From Euonymus europaeus (lineage: Eukaryota > Streptophyta > Magnoliopsida > Celastrales > Celastraceae), in contig OY756966.1 of assembly GCA_963580455.1 (NCBI GenBank), forward strand, positions 22,447,001 to 22,511,000: DNA of 64,000 nucleotides, given 5' to 3'. The first letter of the stretch is position 1. The number at the start of each line of letters is the position of its first letter. The notes under the pieces were generated by a model, which saw nothing but the letters and a program-made list of their open reading frames with translations, ran no database searches and was not told the origin of the DNA. Shown here in pieces: positions 13,281 to 23,777 of the stretch. The position numbers were made by a program, and so were the translations under genes.

Positions 13281-16200
13281 TCAAGAAGGCTGTACTGTGA
13301 GCAACTTGAGTTTGGGTGCCAGTGTATGAAACGTTAGGGAAGAAAGTGCTTTGGTGAAGATATCCGCAATTTGATTAGTAGAACTAATGGACTGAAGGGT
13401 GAGAGCACCCCGAACCAGATGTTGTCGTACAATATGGCAGTCAATTTCAATGTGCTTGGTGCGTTCGTGGAAAACATCATTAGTTGCAATCTTGATTGCA
13501 CTCTCATTATCATAATAAAGAACCGTAGCTGAAGTTTGAGGAACACCCATATCCTCAAGTAACCATCGTAGCCATATGAGTTCGGCTGTTGTATCGGCAA
13601 GAGCGCGATATTCTGATTCAGTGCTTGAGCGGGATACAAGGGTTTGTTTCTTACTTCGCCAAGAAATAAGTGAATCACCCAAGAAGAAACAATACCCAGT
13701 GGTGAAAGATGCTTGAGAGGAAAAATGTAATCCATGAAATAAAGAACCCTTGACATACCGCAGGATATGAAGTACTGCTGCATAGTGATTTGAATGAGGC
13801 GCAACCATAAATTGACTAACCTTATGCACAGCAAATGCGATGTCGGGACGTGTGACAGTGAGATAAATCAAACCTCCTACAAGTTGTCGGTATAACGTGG
13901 CATCCGGAAGCAACTTGCCATCAATGGAGTGAAGTCGAATGTTGGGATCAAGAGGCGTGGCGGTAGTTTTATTATCAGTGATCCTTGCACGGTTGAGAAG
14001 CTCCGAAGCATATTTGACTTGAGATAAATAATAGCCAGAAGGATCAGACGATATTTCAAGACCCAAGAAATAGCTAAGCAAGCCGAGATCTTTCATTTCA
14101 AAGGAACGACTAAGAGATTGCTTGACATTCGAAATACCAGCAAGATCATCACCTGTGATGATCATATCATCCACATAAAGAAGGAGAAAGACGGAGCCCA
14201 AGCTGGTTTTGTGAATGAACAATGCGGAATCATATGGACTGGATGAGAAACCAAGCTGTGAGATGGTATAACTGAACTTGGCAAACCAAGCACGAGGGGC
14301 TTGCTTCAAGCCATAAAGAGCTCTCCGTAATCGACACACTTGATGTGGAGCATGTCTATAGCCGGGAGGTGGTTTCATGTAAACCTCTTCGTGAAGATCG
14401 CCATTCAAGAAGGCGTTCTTAACATCCATTTGGAAAAGCTGCCATGTTCGAATTGCAGCAACAGCTATCAAGCTCCGGATAGTGGTAATGCGTGCTACTG
14501 GTGCGAAAGTTTCTTCGTAGTCAATCCCGTATTCTTGGGTATAACCACGGGCAACAAGACGAGCTTTGTAGCGCTCCACCGAGCCATCAGAGGTAGTTTT
14601 GATTTTGAATATCCATTTACTGCCCACCAATGATTTACCTGGTGGCAAATCCACCATCTCCCATGTGTTTGTAAGTTCAAGAGCTTGCAATTCTTCAGCC
14701 ATCGCTTGCTGCCAAAGAGGGTCAGTACTGGCTTCCTTATAAGTGGAAGGTTCATGTAAAGAAGCAACAGTAGAAAAACAATGATAATCACGTAAATGAG
14801 TAGGAAGTTCTTTGGTGCGAGTGGAACGTCTAAGAGGCAAAGGAGAATGAGACAAACCTGGTGGAGAATCATCATCCACGGAAGGTGCTGGAGCAGGTGC
14901 CATAGAATCACTTGCTGGAACAAGCTCATTGAGTGAACTAGTGGGGGTAGAATCGGGAAAGAGCTCAACAGTGGGGTCCAGAAAATAGAGTTCACTAGAC
15001 TGTGAGGTAAAAGAGGAGAGTTTGGAGAACATAGTGTTTTCCCAAAAGACCACATGACGTGAGATGCGAAGTCGCTTAGAGATAGGATCCCAACATCGGT
15101 ATCCTTTATGTTCAATACCGTATCCGAGGAAACAGCAAAGTCGTGCCCGAGGTTGAAGTTTTGTTCGTTCATGAGGGTGTAGGAGAACAAAACAAGAACA
15201 GCCGAAGACTTTGAGAGAACTATAGGTAGGAATAGCACCAAACAACTTTTCATAGGGGGTGTAATGACCAAGAACCTGAGTGGGGAGACGATTAATAGTG
15301 TATACGGCAGTGAGTGCAGCTTCTCCCCAAAAGGACTCAGGACAAGAGGAAGAGATGAGCATAGCACGAACAGAATCAAGAATGTGACGATGCTTACGTT
15401 CGGCACGACCATTCTGTTGAGATGTACCTGGACAAGAGCGTTGAATAGTAGTACCTTGATGAGTAAGAAAATGAAGAAGATGGCTATCTTTATATTCCAT
15501 GGCATTATCTTTACGAAGAATTTTAATAACCTTGGCAAATTGAGTACGTACCATTTTAGCAAAGGAAATATAAAGATCTGGTAATTCGGATCGATTTTTC
15601 ATAAGATATAACCAAGTGTAGCGTGAGTAATCATCAATGAACACAACAAAATATCTGGAACCCCCCATGGTTGGATTAGGAGATGGCCCCCATATATCCG
15701 AATGAATGAGATCAAAAGGATGAGTTGAAATAGATTTATTATGCTGAAATGACAAAGCTGGTTGTTTACCTAAATGACAAGAAACACATTGAAAATATGT
15801 ATCTTTTACAGGGCCCAAACAACCTTTTGACATAAGGGATCGTAGATTATTAATTGAGACATGACCAAGGCGTAAATGCCACATGGTGAGATCATCTCGA
15901 GGTGGAGGAGACGTTGTTGCAAGCACGGAAGAAGACACTGAAGATGGTTTATGGAGAGACGTGAGCTTGAACATGCGACCGACTCTATGCCCTGTCCCAA
16001 GCACCTTCCCCGTCTGAGGATCCTGCACGACACAGCCGATTGAAGAAAATAAAACAGTTAGACCAAGTTCGCAGAGTTGACCAATAGAAATAAGATTCAC
16101 GGTGAGGTGAGGAATATGATAAGTGTCAGGTAAGGTTATGGAGGAATGAGAAACAGACCCACGAAATTTGACATGCAAGGGGGAGCCATTGGCAGTGTGA

Positions 16201-17264
16201 ATAATGGGTGCAAAGGGATCGGGAACACAAGAAATGAAAATACTAGAATCAGGAGACATATGATTACAGCATGCAGAATCAAAATACCAAGATGTATTAC
16301 CTGGAACAGTCGGGAGAGCAGTAGAAGGTTGGGATTTAGATAAAACCTGTTTGAACAAATCCTCTAAATCACTAAGAGACAAATGGGAGGAGAGAGACTC
16401 CTCTGTTGCGGAAGTGGCAGCAGCAGATGCAGTGGGCTTGAACGAAGTTGGACGAGGAGGTCTAGTAGGACAGGTTGATAGAATATGCCCCTTCTTATGA
16501 CAATAACGACATTCAATGGAAGGACAATTGGCCAACAAGTGTCCACTTTTGCGACAATTTTTGCAAAAGTGTCCACCCGACTTATATGATGGAGTGGCAA
16601 GAACAGCTTCAGTGGTCTGAATTTTGGAGGAACGCAAACGAGTTTCCTCAGATAACAATTGAGAGACGGCAAACTCAAGAGAAGGTAATGGAGTGCGTTG
16701 GAGGAGAGAAGCCCGAACAGGTTCAAAGACATCATTAAGAGCCATAAGGAATTGTATCAGTTTCAACTGATCACGGTAATCGGCATATTGAGCAGCATCA
16801 ATGGGATTGCGCCATGAAGGTTCGGACATTTGTAACTGATCCCAAATGTACTGCATTTGGGCAAGAAACTCATTGATAGATTGGCCTGGTTCCTGGTTCA
16901 TTTGGTGCAAGGTGCTTGTCAGTTGATACCTATGAGAGAGACCATTGGTGGTGTACCGTTGAGCCAACAAATCCCAGATTTGTTTGGCTGTTTCAAAACG
17001 GCCGAATTGCTGATGAATAGAGGAGAGTGTGATGTTATTGAACCAAGTAATGATCTGGTGATTTTTACAATCCCAATCATCGAGACGATCCGCAAATTTT
17101 TCATCAGTCTCATCCGTGGCTTTAGTGGGTTGAACAATATCGCCGGTGACAATTCTCCAGAGTTTGCGTCCCTTCAAAAAAGTTCGGATGGCCTGAGACC
17201 ATAAAATATAGTTAGTGCCATCAATAATTGTGTGAATAGGCCGAAGGACATCATTCTTCTCCAT
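13281..17264 (-). CDS. Ty1/copia gag-pol polyprotein, open but with part of RNase H missing
   Basis: 1327 codons without a stop. In order: gag (about 1-225); two CCHC zinc knuckles (about 230-265, CKNCRKSGHLLANC and CRYCHKKGHILSTC); aspartic protease near 328 (FDSACCNHM); GAG-pre-integrase (LWHLRLGH); integrase with D near 520, D near 585 and E near 620 (D-x35-E spacing); reverse transcriptase with YVDD near 1030; RNase H (ISWRSKKQTLVSRSSTESEY) and the ADIFTKAL tail. Between LHFSSQ and TTGYCFF (residues about 1183-1190, near 13705-13720) the block that normally starts RNase H and carries its first catalytic aspartate is absent. The frame is kept across the gap. The DSA in place of DSG at the protease is, as I recall, common in related plant elements. 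The element is probably not self-sufficient. Confidence 0.96.
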   Translation of the reverse strand: MEKNDVLRPIHTIIDGTNYILWSQAIRTFLKGRKLWRIVTGDIVQPTKATDETDEKFADRLDDWDCKNHQIITWFNNITLSSIHQQFGRFETAKQIWDLLAQRYTTNGLSHRYQLTSTLHQMNQEPGQSINEFLAQMQYIWDQLQMSEPSWRNPIDAAQYADYRDQLKLIQFLMALNDVFEPVRASLLQRTPLPSLEFAVSQLLSEETRLRSSKIQTTEAVLATPSYKSGGHFCKNCRKSGHLLANCPSIECRYCHKKGHILSTCPTRPPRPTSFKPTASAAATSATEESLSSHLSLSDLEDLFKQVLSKSQPSTALPTVPGNTSWYFDSACCNHMSPDSSIFISCVPDPFAPIIHTANGSPLHVKFRGSVSHSSITLPDTYHIPHLTVNLISIGQLCELGLTVLFSSIGCVVQDPQTGKVLGTGHRVGRMFKLTSLHKPSSVSSSVLATTSPPPRDDLTMWHLRLGHVSINNLRSLMSKGCLGPVKDTYFQCVSCHLGKQPALSFQHNKSISTHPFDLIHSDIWGPSPNPTMGGSRYFVVFIDDYSRYTWLYLMKNRSELPDLYISFAKMVRTQFAKVIKILRKDNAMEYKDSHLLHFLTHQGTTIQRSCPGTSQQNGRAERKHRHILDSVRAMLISSSCPESFWGEAALTAVYTINRLPTQVLGHYTPYEKLFGAIPTYSSLKVFGCSCFVLLHPHERTKLQPRARLCCFLGYGIEHKGYRCWDPISKRLRISRHVVFWENTMFSKLSSFTSQSSELYFLDPTVELFPDSTPTSSLNELVPASDSMAPAPAPSVDDDSPPGLSHSPLPLRRSTRTKELPTHLRDYHCFSTVASLHEPSTYKEASTDPLWQQAMAEELQALELTNTWEMVDLPPGKSLVGSKWIFKIKTTSDGSVERYKARLVARGYTQEYGIDYEETFAPVARITTIRSLIAVAAIRTWQLFQMDVKNAFLNGDLHEEVYMKPPPGYRHAPHQVCRLRRALYGLKQAPRAWFAKFSYTISQLGFSSSPYDSALFIHKTSLGSVFLLLYVDDMIITGDDLAGISNVKQSLSRSFEMKDLGLLSYFLGLEISSDPSGYYLSQVKYASELLNRARITDNKTTATPLDPNIRLHSIDGKLLPDATLYRQLVGGLIYLTVTRPDIAFAVHKVSQFMVAPHSNHYAAVLHILRYVKGSLFHGLHFSSQASFTTGYCFFLGDSLISWRSKKQTLVSRSSTESEYRALADTTAELIWLRWLLEDMGVPQTSATVLYYDNESAIKIATNDVFHERTKHIEIDCHIVRQHLVRGALTLQSISSTNQIADIFTKALSSLTFHTLAPKLKLLTVQPS

Positions 17265-17348
17265 GAATCACAATCGGGAAGATCAGCAACAAGAGAAGAT
17301 GCAAAAGAGACGAGAGATTCTTGGCAGAGATTCACGAGTTACAAGGCC

Positions 17349-17360
17349 GCTCCGATACCA
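17349..17360 (-). other. Primer-binding site of the young copia element
   Basis: On the minus strand the 12 bases next to the 5' LTR are TGGTATCGGAGC. This matches the 3' end of plant initiator methionine tRNA except that a G replaces A, which would pair with U as a wobble. Confidence 0.9.
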
Positions 17361-17638
17361 TGTTAAACATAGATATCAAAATGCAAGACAGATAAACAAC
17401 GAAGGCTACAAGAGAAGGAATTCTTCGTGTATAGCATTGTACAAGTGATACGTTTTTATACAAGGGGAGATGACAACTATGTATGGTAACAGATCTTCTC
17501 TACTTCCTATAATTAAGCTAACAAATTACCTAAGGCCTAGACTTAAGCTTGATATCAATTTGTATAGTGATGACCCAAGACTTCAGTGATATGATACATA
17601 TCACCCGAGACTTCAGTGATATGATACATATCATAACA
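17361..17638 (-). repeat. 5' LTR of the young copia element, with promoter
   Basis: On the minus strand it reads TGTTATGATATG... and holds a TATA box, TATAAAAA, at about 17453-17460. Upstream in U3 is a tandem pair of about 29-bp repeats (see the repeat entry). The element's transcript should start roughly 30 bases downstream of the TATA box. Confidence 0.93.
17576..17634 (-). promoter_or_regulatory. Tandem repeat with inner palindrome in the copia U3 region
   Basis: AGACTTCAGTGATATGATAC followed by ATATCA occurs twice in a row, separated by CCCG. Each copy contains the near-palindrome GATATGATACATATC. The same pair is in the other LTR at about 13205-13263. Repeats upstream of the TATA box in retroelement LTRs are often enhancer units; that role here is inference. 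Confidence 0.6.
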
Positions 17639-17643
17639 CTTAG
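17639..17643. repeat. Target site duplication of copia element, right copy (CTTAG)
   Basis: The match to 12985-12989 is exact. Confidence 0.95.
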
Positions 17644-18183
17644 TAAAATTGGTTCACTTAGTGGGGCAACACTGTAGCACTTTGTGAAAACATAAAAGAT
17701 TATTTTATCTTTTTGGTGCTATTTATGCTTGTTACTATGTACTATTGGTCATATCTATTGTTATATTTTACGAGATTATACATGTATATTTCCTGTTACA
17801 TTTTCATTAATAGAATTTGTCAAGAGAACCAAGAACAAAAAACACCCTTTGTGACTGCTAGGATGGTTCTGTCTATCTTGGATTAATAGATGACAATTAA
17901 CATGATAAAGAGTTCGTATTTGAGTATCCCCTGATGCAACATGTTTAGGGTTTGTCAAAATAATTAGTGGAGGTCAACAGGGTGATCAGATGGCAGAGTG
18001 AAACTGTAAAGAGTTTCCAGGATCTAATGATTTTTAAGGAAATTTTTTAATAAACGATAAATGAAAAGTAAGAGATCATGCCAGATTTCTTAGTTGGTCT
18101 CATAAGAGAGCTAAGTAGAGCCCTTATAATTAGAAAACAAGTTACCTAGAAAACAGTATTGTATCAGAGCTTCCACTATTGGT
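17644..18183. other. Intergenic sequence right of the copia insertion
   Basis: AT-rich sequence that continues the T-rich flank seen left of the copia element. No gene or element recognised. Confidence 0.4.
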
Positions 18184-18614
18184 CTACTTCTTCTTTTTCT
18201 TTGAAGGTTGAAGGGCTTCCTCATCTTCATCTTCCTCTTCTTCTTCATCTTCTTTCTCCACCTCCTCAACTTCTTCCTCACCCCTCTCACCCCATCGTCG
18301 TTATCTTCATCCTCCTCCTCATCATCATCATCGTAGTTGTCCTCCTCTTGGTCTTCATTATCTTTTTCTTTGTCATCATCTTCACCTTCCCCGCTCTCCT
18401 CAGCGTTGATGGCTCCATGACCTGGACCCTTCATCGAGTTACTCTTGTTACCATTACGATTGTTCCCAAAGTTTCCTCAATCATCTTCAGACGACAAGTC
18501 TTCACCTTCTCCAAATCCGCCATCTCCATCATTGTCATCATCCTCATCATCGTCTCCCTCAGCATCCTGCAGCTTGTCTTGGCTTTCAGCAGGGTTCCCC
18601 TTCATTTTAGGTTT
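18184..18614 (-). pseudogene. Broken gene for an acidic Asp/Glu-rich plant protein
   Basis: On the minus strand a frame starting KPKMKGNPAES runs into long Asp/Glu tracts and, after a frameshift, ends EEALQPSKKKKK and a stop at 18184-18186. This layout (KGNPAES start, Asp/Glu body, Gly/Asn spacer, basic lysine tail) matches a conserved plant family of unknown function often labelled VHS3-like in databases. Two lesions are seen: a TGA codon at 18477-18479 after LSSEDD, and a one-base frameshift near 18277-18290, beyond which the Glu-rich frame resumes. A splice-acceptor-like CAG precedes KPK at 18614, so this may be a fragment of a split gene. An intact gene with an unusual structure is possible but less likely. 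Confidence 0.6.
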
Positions 18615-19319
18615 CTGAGTCCCCAACCCAATGGACCAACGTAACAAGATCCTGAAACAATTTCATTCCAAGCATATTCTGTAACAGGCCATGTGAGTGT
18701 TCACATATAGATATGAACAAATCATGTACCTTAGTTGCAATATTCAAGGTCATATTTTTGCTTCCTCCATGATAATAATGGCAACCAATTAAGATGTGGG
18801 GAGTCATTTTTCCTCTCTATGATGGCAGTAGGATTACCCTAGCGATTGGAGTTGCTTTGACAGATGTGTACAACACAACTAGTTCAGGTTCTTGGGTTGT
18901 AAGGAAAGTCACTACAACCTTGGTGGTGGAAGAATACGATACAATCACTATGAAAAGAAGAATGATGCCCCCATCCCCAGTGATAGAGGAGTTATGAATC
19001 CTAGGCACAACACTTTAGGACATAATCCAGGCCTTGAAAAATTATCTCCCACAAAAAATAAATTTCAGACTGTTGAAACGAGTACCACTCCATTAACTAT
19101 TCCTTTCTTATATGTAAAATAGCTTATTCCCATGTTGTTTTCCTCTTATGTTAATAAAAAATAAACAAAAAATTATAATAATCCAATTGAATATGTCAGA
19201 CCGTGTAAAAATCTTAACATAAAATAGTCGAAGGCTTAAAAATAAATAAAAATAATTATTGACTGTAAAAAATTTACAGTAGACCCTCGCTTACGTCCGT
19301 AGCCAGTTTAAAAGAAATG
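18615..19319. other. Intergenic sequence, possible upstream remnants of the acidic gene
   Basis: No complete gene. A second acceptor-like TTTCAG lies at 18652 on the minus strand and a donor-like AAGGTACAT near 18735, so earlier exons of the broken acidic gene may lie here. They could not be confirmed. Confidence 0.3.
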
Positions 19320-19333
19320 AGCACCTTAGTAAC

Positions 19334-19946
19334 TTTTTTTTTTTTGAAAGGAGGAGAATTTATTGAAAAAGAAGAAGAAGAAAAGCCCTTTCTCCGGGAA
19401 CTCACAATGGGGGGATCAAACATAACCCATCAACAAAAGGCAAAAGCCAACAAAATCGAAAGAGACAAAAACAACAAGCCAAAGAAAAATCATACAAAAA
19501 GAACATCAAACACAGAACTAAGATTTTCTTGTAGCAGGAATGCTCATTTGATCCATTATGATAAATCCCTTTCCTTTAGCAGGAAGATCTTTAAATCTGG
19601 AATAAGAAACAGACAAATTGCTTTGGGAGACTTGATTAGCCAAAAGATAAGCACAACAATTAATTTCTCTGAAGATGTGATTATATTGAATAGTAATGTT
19701 ATGGCAGCAATTTTCTATACTACGTTTGAGATATAAAAGTCTCCAAGGACATCGAGAGCAATTTGACAAAATGTTAATAACAATCAAAGAGTCAGATTCA
19801 ACCAAGATGTGTCTAAAACCCATAGAAGAAGCCAAGGTAATGCCCTCAAATATGGCATTCATTTCAGCCCATGTAATGGACTTATTATCATAGTAGTTTG
19901 AGTAACCTGCAAGAAAAGCACCTTTATGATCTCTAATAATCATTTC
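19334..19946 (-). mobile_element. 5'-truncated LINE (non-LTR retrotransposon)
   Basis: About 613 bp ending, on the minus strand, in a 12-A tail (19334-19345). It is flanked by a 14-bp target duplication, AGCACCTTAGTAAC at 19320-19333 and AGCACCTCAGTAAC at 19947-19960, with one mismatch. Only the 3' end of a plant LINE is present: the RNase H domain and a short 3' UTR. Confidence 0.9.
19518..19943 (-). pseudogene. LINE RNase H domain fragment
   Basis: 141 codons open to a stop. The fragment shows the plant LINE RNase H (RVT_3) pattern: WAEMNAIFEGITLA with the catalytic Glu, VESDS with the catalytic Asp, and a late FREINCCAYLLAN segment. Upstream reverse transcriptase is missing because of 5' truncation at 19946. 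The frame has no stops, so the insertion is not very old, though the target duplication has already gained one change. No promoter is expected. Confidence 0.85.
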
Positions 19947-19960
19947 AGCACCTCAGTAAC

Positions 19961-20483
19961 TCGATATGCATAGAACAAACGCAATCGGCAAATGTTAACT
20001 GAAGGGAAGAAAAAACGAGCATTTTTCAAAATAATACTAATCCAAAAATATTTTCTAAACTAACACTCTTCCATCATTTATTTCTCAAAGTAAAATCTAT
20101 TTTATTTACTTTCTTACAAAATTTTCTTCTGCCCGTTCTCTTTTTAATGGGAAAAAACACACAAAAAAAAGTTTTTTTTTACTATAATCCCAATACAATA
20201 CAATTTAATTGTTATTATGAAATAAACTAACTTATACAACAAAAGACATTAACTCGTAGAGTAGTTTAGCACCGTAAAACATTCAACACATCCAAGTCTA
20301 AGACAGTAAGACATAACTAATCGTAACTGCCATTTGACGATAACTCTCCTCCGTCTCTTGCGACAAAGAAGTATCCTACAGAACAGTGAAAAAATAAAAC
20401 ACGACCGTCAGATCCACTCCGCTATGGGGATTCTTGATTAATTAAAGTATTAAACAATAAATACGTTTAAATGAATTAAATTT
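19961..20483. other. Intergenic sequence, no gene seen
   Basis: AT-rich, no recognised feature. Confidence 0.4.
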
Positions 20484-20690
20484 AGCAATACAAATGTTTT
20501 TTAATTTATAAATATAACCATTGATTTAATGAATCCTGGCCATTCATTGATTCATTAGCAATACAACTGTTTTTAAATTTATAAATCTGGCCATTGATTC
20601 AATGAATCCTGGCCATCGATTCATTTGCAATACAAATATTTTTTAATTTATAAATATGGCCATTGATTCATTAGCAGTACAATTTTTTTG
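20484..20690. repeat. Imperfect tandem repeat, about three and a half units
   Basis: Units starting AGCAATACAA recur at 20484, 20557, 20626 and, partly, 20673. Each holds TTTTTAATTTATAAAT and GGCCATTGATTCA. Unit lengths are about 73, 69 and 47 bp. Confidence 0.8.
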
Positions 20691-22319
20691 TCATTTACCC
20701 CTTTCATTTTACAATTAGGGCTATTCACTATTCAAACTCTAGACTCCCCAAGGTCCTTCCCTTTCTCCCTTTACATTTTCTAGAGCAGTCGCAGGCGACA
20801 ACACTCCGCTCCTTGCAATCGCCCGCCGCAGTGCTGCAAGCTCCTTTCGTCGCACGACTGCTGTCTCCTTCTCTCACAAGTCGCATGCTCAAATTATTCT
20901 TCTCTCGCAGACGACACATCCGCCTTAGTTCAGGTTTGGAACTTTGGATCTCTCACTTTCAATATTAATGTTGAAGTGCCATGTTACAAAATTCTTGCTG
21001 CTTCAAAGATGTTTTGTCCACTGTCTGGTGAAGATGCGTGGTGGAAATATTTCTTTCTTTTTCTTTTTTCCTTCCAATTCCATAATTGCAAGTACGCTTA
21101 GAATCAAATCCATGGACTTTCATTCTCTGAAATGTGAAGTGCTGTACTGTTACCTCTTTCAATTCTGAATTTGATACTTCTGAAACTCCTAAATTTTGAA
21201 GAGAGTCATTCCTGTCCTCTGCTAGGGTTCGATACTTATCTTTACTCTCTGTTTCTCTCTCAGGTACTTTCTTTACTCTGCTGACTGTTCTTTTTTGTTA
21301 TTTTTAACGTGATGGATCAAATTTATTAGGCATGCTTGAGATTTTATTCATCAGTTTGTATTACTTATTCCAACAAAATTGTACTAATTTTTTTTACTAT
21401 TACTGTTCCCAGTTGGATTTGAGAATTTATTGTATAATTTTGGCAGTCCACAAACCACAATCTACATAGACTTGTCTTTCTGTAATGTATGAACTATGAA
21501 TTTTTTGTATAATTTGTTTTTGTTACATGAGTTCGCAGGGCTGGGCGGGGAAAGGGACAATATACTACCCTGAAAATCGGGGCGGGGTCGGGCGTAGGAA
21601 TATGGCGGCGGGGCAGGGACGGAACACCCACATTTCGTCCCCGCCCCACCCTATTGCCATCCCTAATTCTGGATTATTCAATATCAATCATTTATTATTA
21701 ACTATGTAATTAGATAATCTAACAGTGATTAAAAATGATCGACAATTAATAGGCCTTAAGAGTTTAGTGGACGTAAGATTTCAACTCAAGTGAGATAAAA
21801 ACATGTAGAATTTCAGGGGCAAAGCCCCAATTTTTTTTTTTTTTGTTAGTATAAAAGCAATAATAACAAGGTAGATAACATGTTTTGATAAATCAACGTT
21901 AATAGTGCACACAAATAAATAATAGAAATATATAGTGTCAGAAGCTTTATATTAGAAAGTCATTTGAATAACATATTTTTGAATATCAGCCTCATTTTTC
22001 TTTCAATTTGTAAATTTATCATCAACAAAAAAAAATCACTATCCCTTTGATAATCCGTTTCCAAAAAAAAAGACAAAAAATGCAAATATATATTACAAAG
22101 TCAGGTGGCAAAACTACTATTAATAAATAAATAAAAAAGCTAACTTTTTTTATTGATGGAGGGAAATTGAGGATGAGGGGATTTGAACTCACTTCTTATT
22201 GAAATGGTCGATCCTTGCATATTAGTGGTTGCCACTTAACTGCACGCTCACTTGCAAGAAGTTAAAAATTTACTATTAAGTATTTAAATTATTACAAAAT
22301 TATATTTACTATAATAAAA
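20691..22319. other. Intergenic sequence with a GC-rich hAT-end-like patch
   Basis: No supported gene. At 21537-21668 a GC-rich patch begins CAGGGCTGGGCGGGG and ends TTGCCATCCCTAA, which resembles ends of plant hAT elements (TAGGGATGGCAA), but no 8-bp target duplication could be found, so it is not called an element. Confidence 0.35.
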
Positions 22320-22481
22320 AATATAACATTCTGAAAATTTGATCATGCAAGTAAAACCTAAATACAGGACACATGTCTAAAACATAAAATTTGATAGCGT
22401 CTAAATTTTGAAAATTATTAGACACACACAATAGAATTGCATGAAGGCATACATAAGATACTTACATATGGACATACCTTA
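22320..22481 (+). repeat. Repeat segment, inverted copy at 31675-31870
   Basis: About 160 bp ending AAGATACTTACATATGGACA just before the LTR at 22482. The reverse complement of 31675-31870 has the same text (AATAGAATTGCATG, GGCATACATAAGATACTTAC) with modest divergence. Confidence 0.75.
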
Positions 22482-23777
22482 TGTAATACCCCGATCTGAA
22501 AAATGCCGATAAAAATTTAATTGTGAGTTTGGTTCAAAAAATATATACCAAAAATTTTGTCAAAGTTGACTAAGAATTGGGTCAAGATTGACTTCAGATG
22601 ACTTAAGACTCACTTTCGGTGGGCATCAATTGGCCCAACGAAAGTGGGCTTGAAATTGGCCTATTGGCCATTGTTTATAAATAAAGTAAAAAAAGAAAGA
22701 ATAATTAATAAGATTTGCGGCTACCAAAACGTGCAGCAATATTAGTTCATTGAAACGGCAGTGCCTACCGAGTTGGAAGAAAAGAGAAAGAAGGAGAATG
22801 CGAGAGAAGGGAGGGAGAGATACTTGGTTTCTTGTAAATTTTGATAAGGATTCAAGATCAAAGAAGGGCAAACAAGATTAAGAAAGGATTTCTCCAAGAT
22901 TTAAGGTAAGAAATCTTGATTTTTATAGTTAGAGTTTTATGGGTTTTACTTTGAATCTTAATGTTTGTGTCATATTTTTGTATCATTATTGTTGCAAAAT
23001 GTGATGTGTATGGATTAGAGTAAACTTGTGTGTTAAAAATGAAAATTGAAGAGACTATATGCATATTTGGGAAATGGGTGTTTAAGAGACGAAATTCTTC
23101 GATCCCATTGATTGGATTTGATTTTGAGGCTCAATTTTAGATATGTTGATGGTTTAGGGGTGGGTAACCTACCCTCCAAATTTGAGACGATTTCGTTAAG
23201 GAATCGATATGGCTCTAATGTAACCCTAAGAGGGAAATTTGTGATTTGTGAGGTTAGAGTGAGAATCTAAATTTGGGGTTTCATTTGGGTGTTTATGAAG
23301 GTATATTAGGAGGTTTAAAATAGTTAATTTGAAATGAGTATGTACATAGGAGAGCAATTGCATGTTTTGACTAACGTGGCCTAGTTTGAGGGAAGCAGTA
23401 GAAATTGATATGTGGGTTCAATTCGGGTATGGAATTGGGAGGGGTTTTGAGTTTAATCTATGGAAACTTGAATGTTAGTTGGTAACTATTATTGCAGGCT
23501 TGTCGAAGATGTTGGAGGATTCGTAAACGACCATGGGGAAACGACATGATACTCGATTGGTAACAAACGGTTTATGTACCGGTGATGCGAATATGTAGGA
23601 GCGTTAGTAACATGGTAGGCCACCTGGGGTAGTGAGTGGGGATGCAAAGTGGTTACTCTTTCTTTGTTGATAATACATTAGTAGTTGTACTCATTAGGTT
23701 AAATAGGTAGTTTATTTGTTGTTTCAATTACGTACAATTAGTACATGACTCGTATGTTCGTGTTGATGATTTGATAC

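Larger units (their letters stand above)
12990..17638 (-). mobile_element. Full-length, very young Ty1/copia retrotransposon
   Basis: The element is 4649 bp, minus strand. It has two 278-bp LTRs (12990-13267 and 17361-17638) starting TGTTA and ending AACA. The LTRs differ at only two positions, both transitions. A perfect 5-bp target duplication, CTTAG, lies at 12985-12989 and 17639-17643. Inside are a primer-binding site (17349-17360), one uninterrupted gag-pol frame (17264-13281) and a polypurine tract (13268-13276). The order protease-integrase-RT-RNase H marks Ty1/copia. All signals of recent insertion are present, but the RNase H region carries an in-frame deletion. Confidence 0.97.

Noticed and set aside
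14495..15562. Long second open frame (355 codons) on the minus strand
   Set aside because: It lies wholly inside the copia gag-pol gene in another frame and has no domain; the gag-pol frame shows all the motifs.
16270..16290. DSA in place of DSG at the copia protease as a disabling change
   Set aside because: I recall the FDSACCNHM form from many plant elements, so it is probably normal for this lineage.
18159..18644. Plus-strand hydrophobic frame of 161 codons
   Set aside because: It is the complement of the Asp/Glu-rich pseudogene; GAA/GAT tracts give Leu/Ile/Phe-rich text on the other strand.
21537..21668. Small hAT element with CAGGG...CCCTA ends
   Set aside because: Ends match only loosely and the flanks do not share 8 bp.
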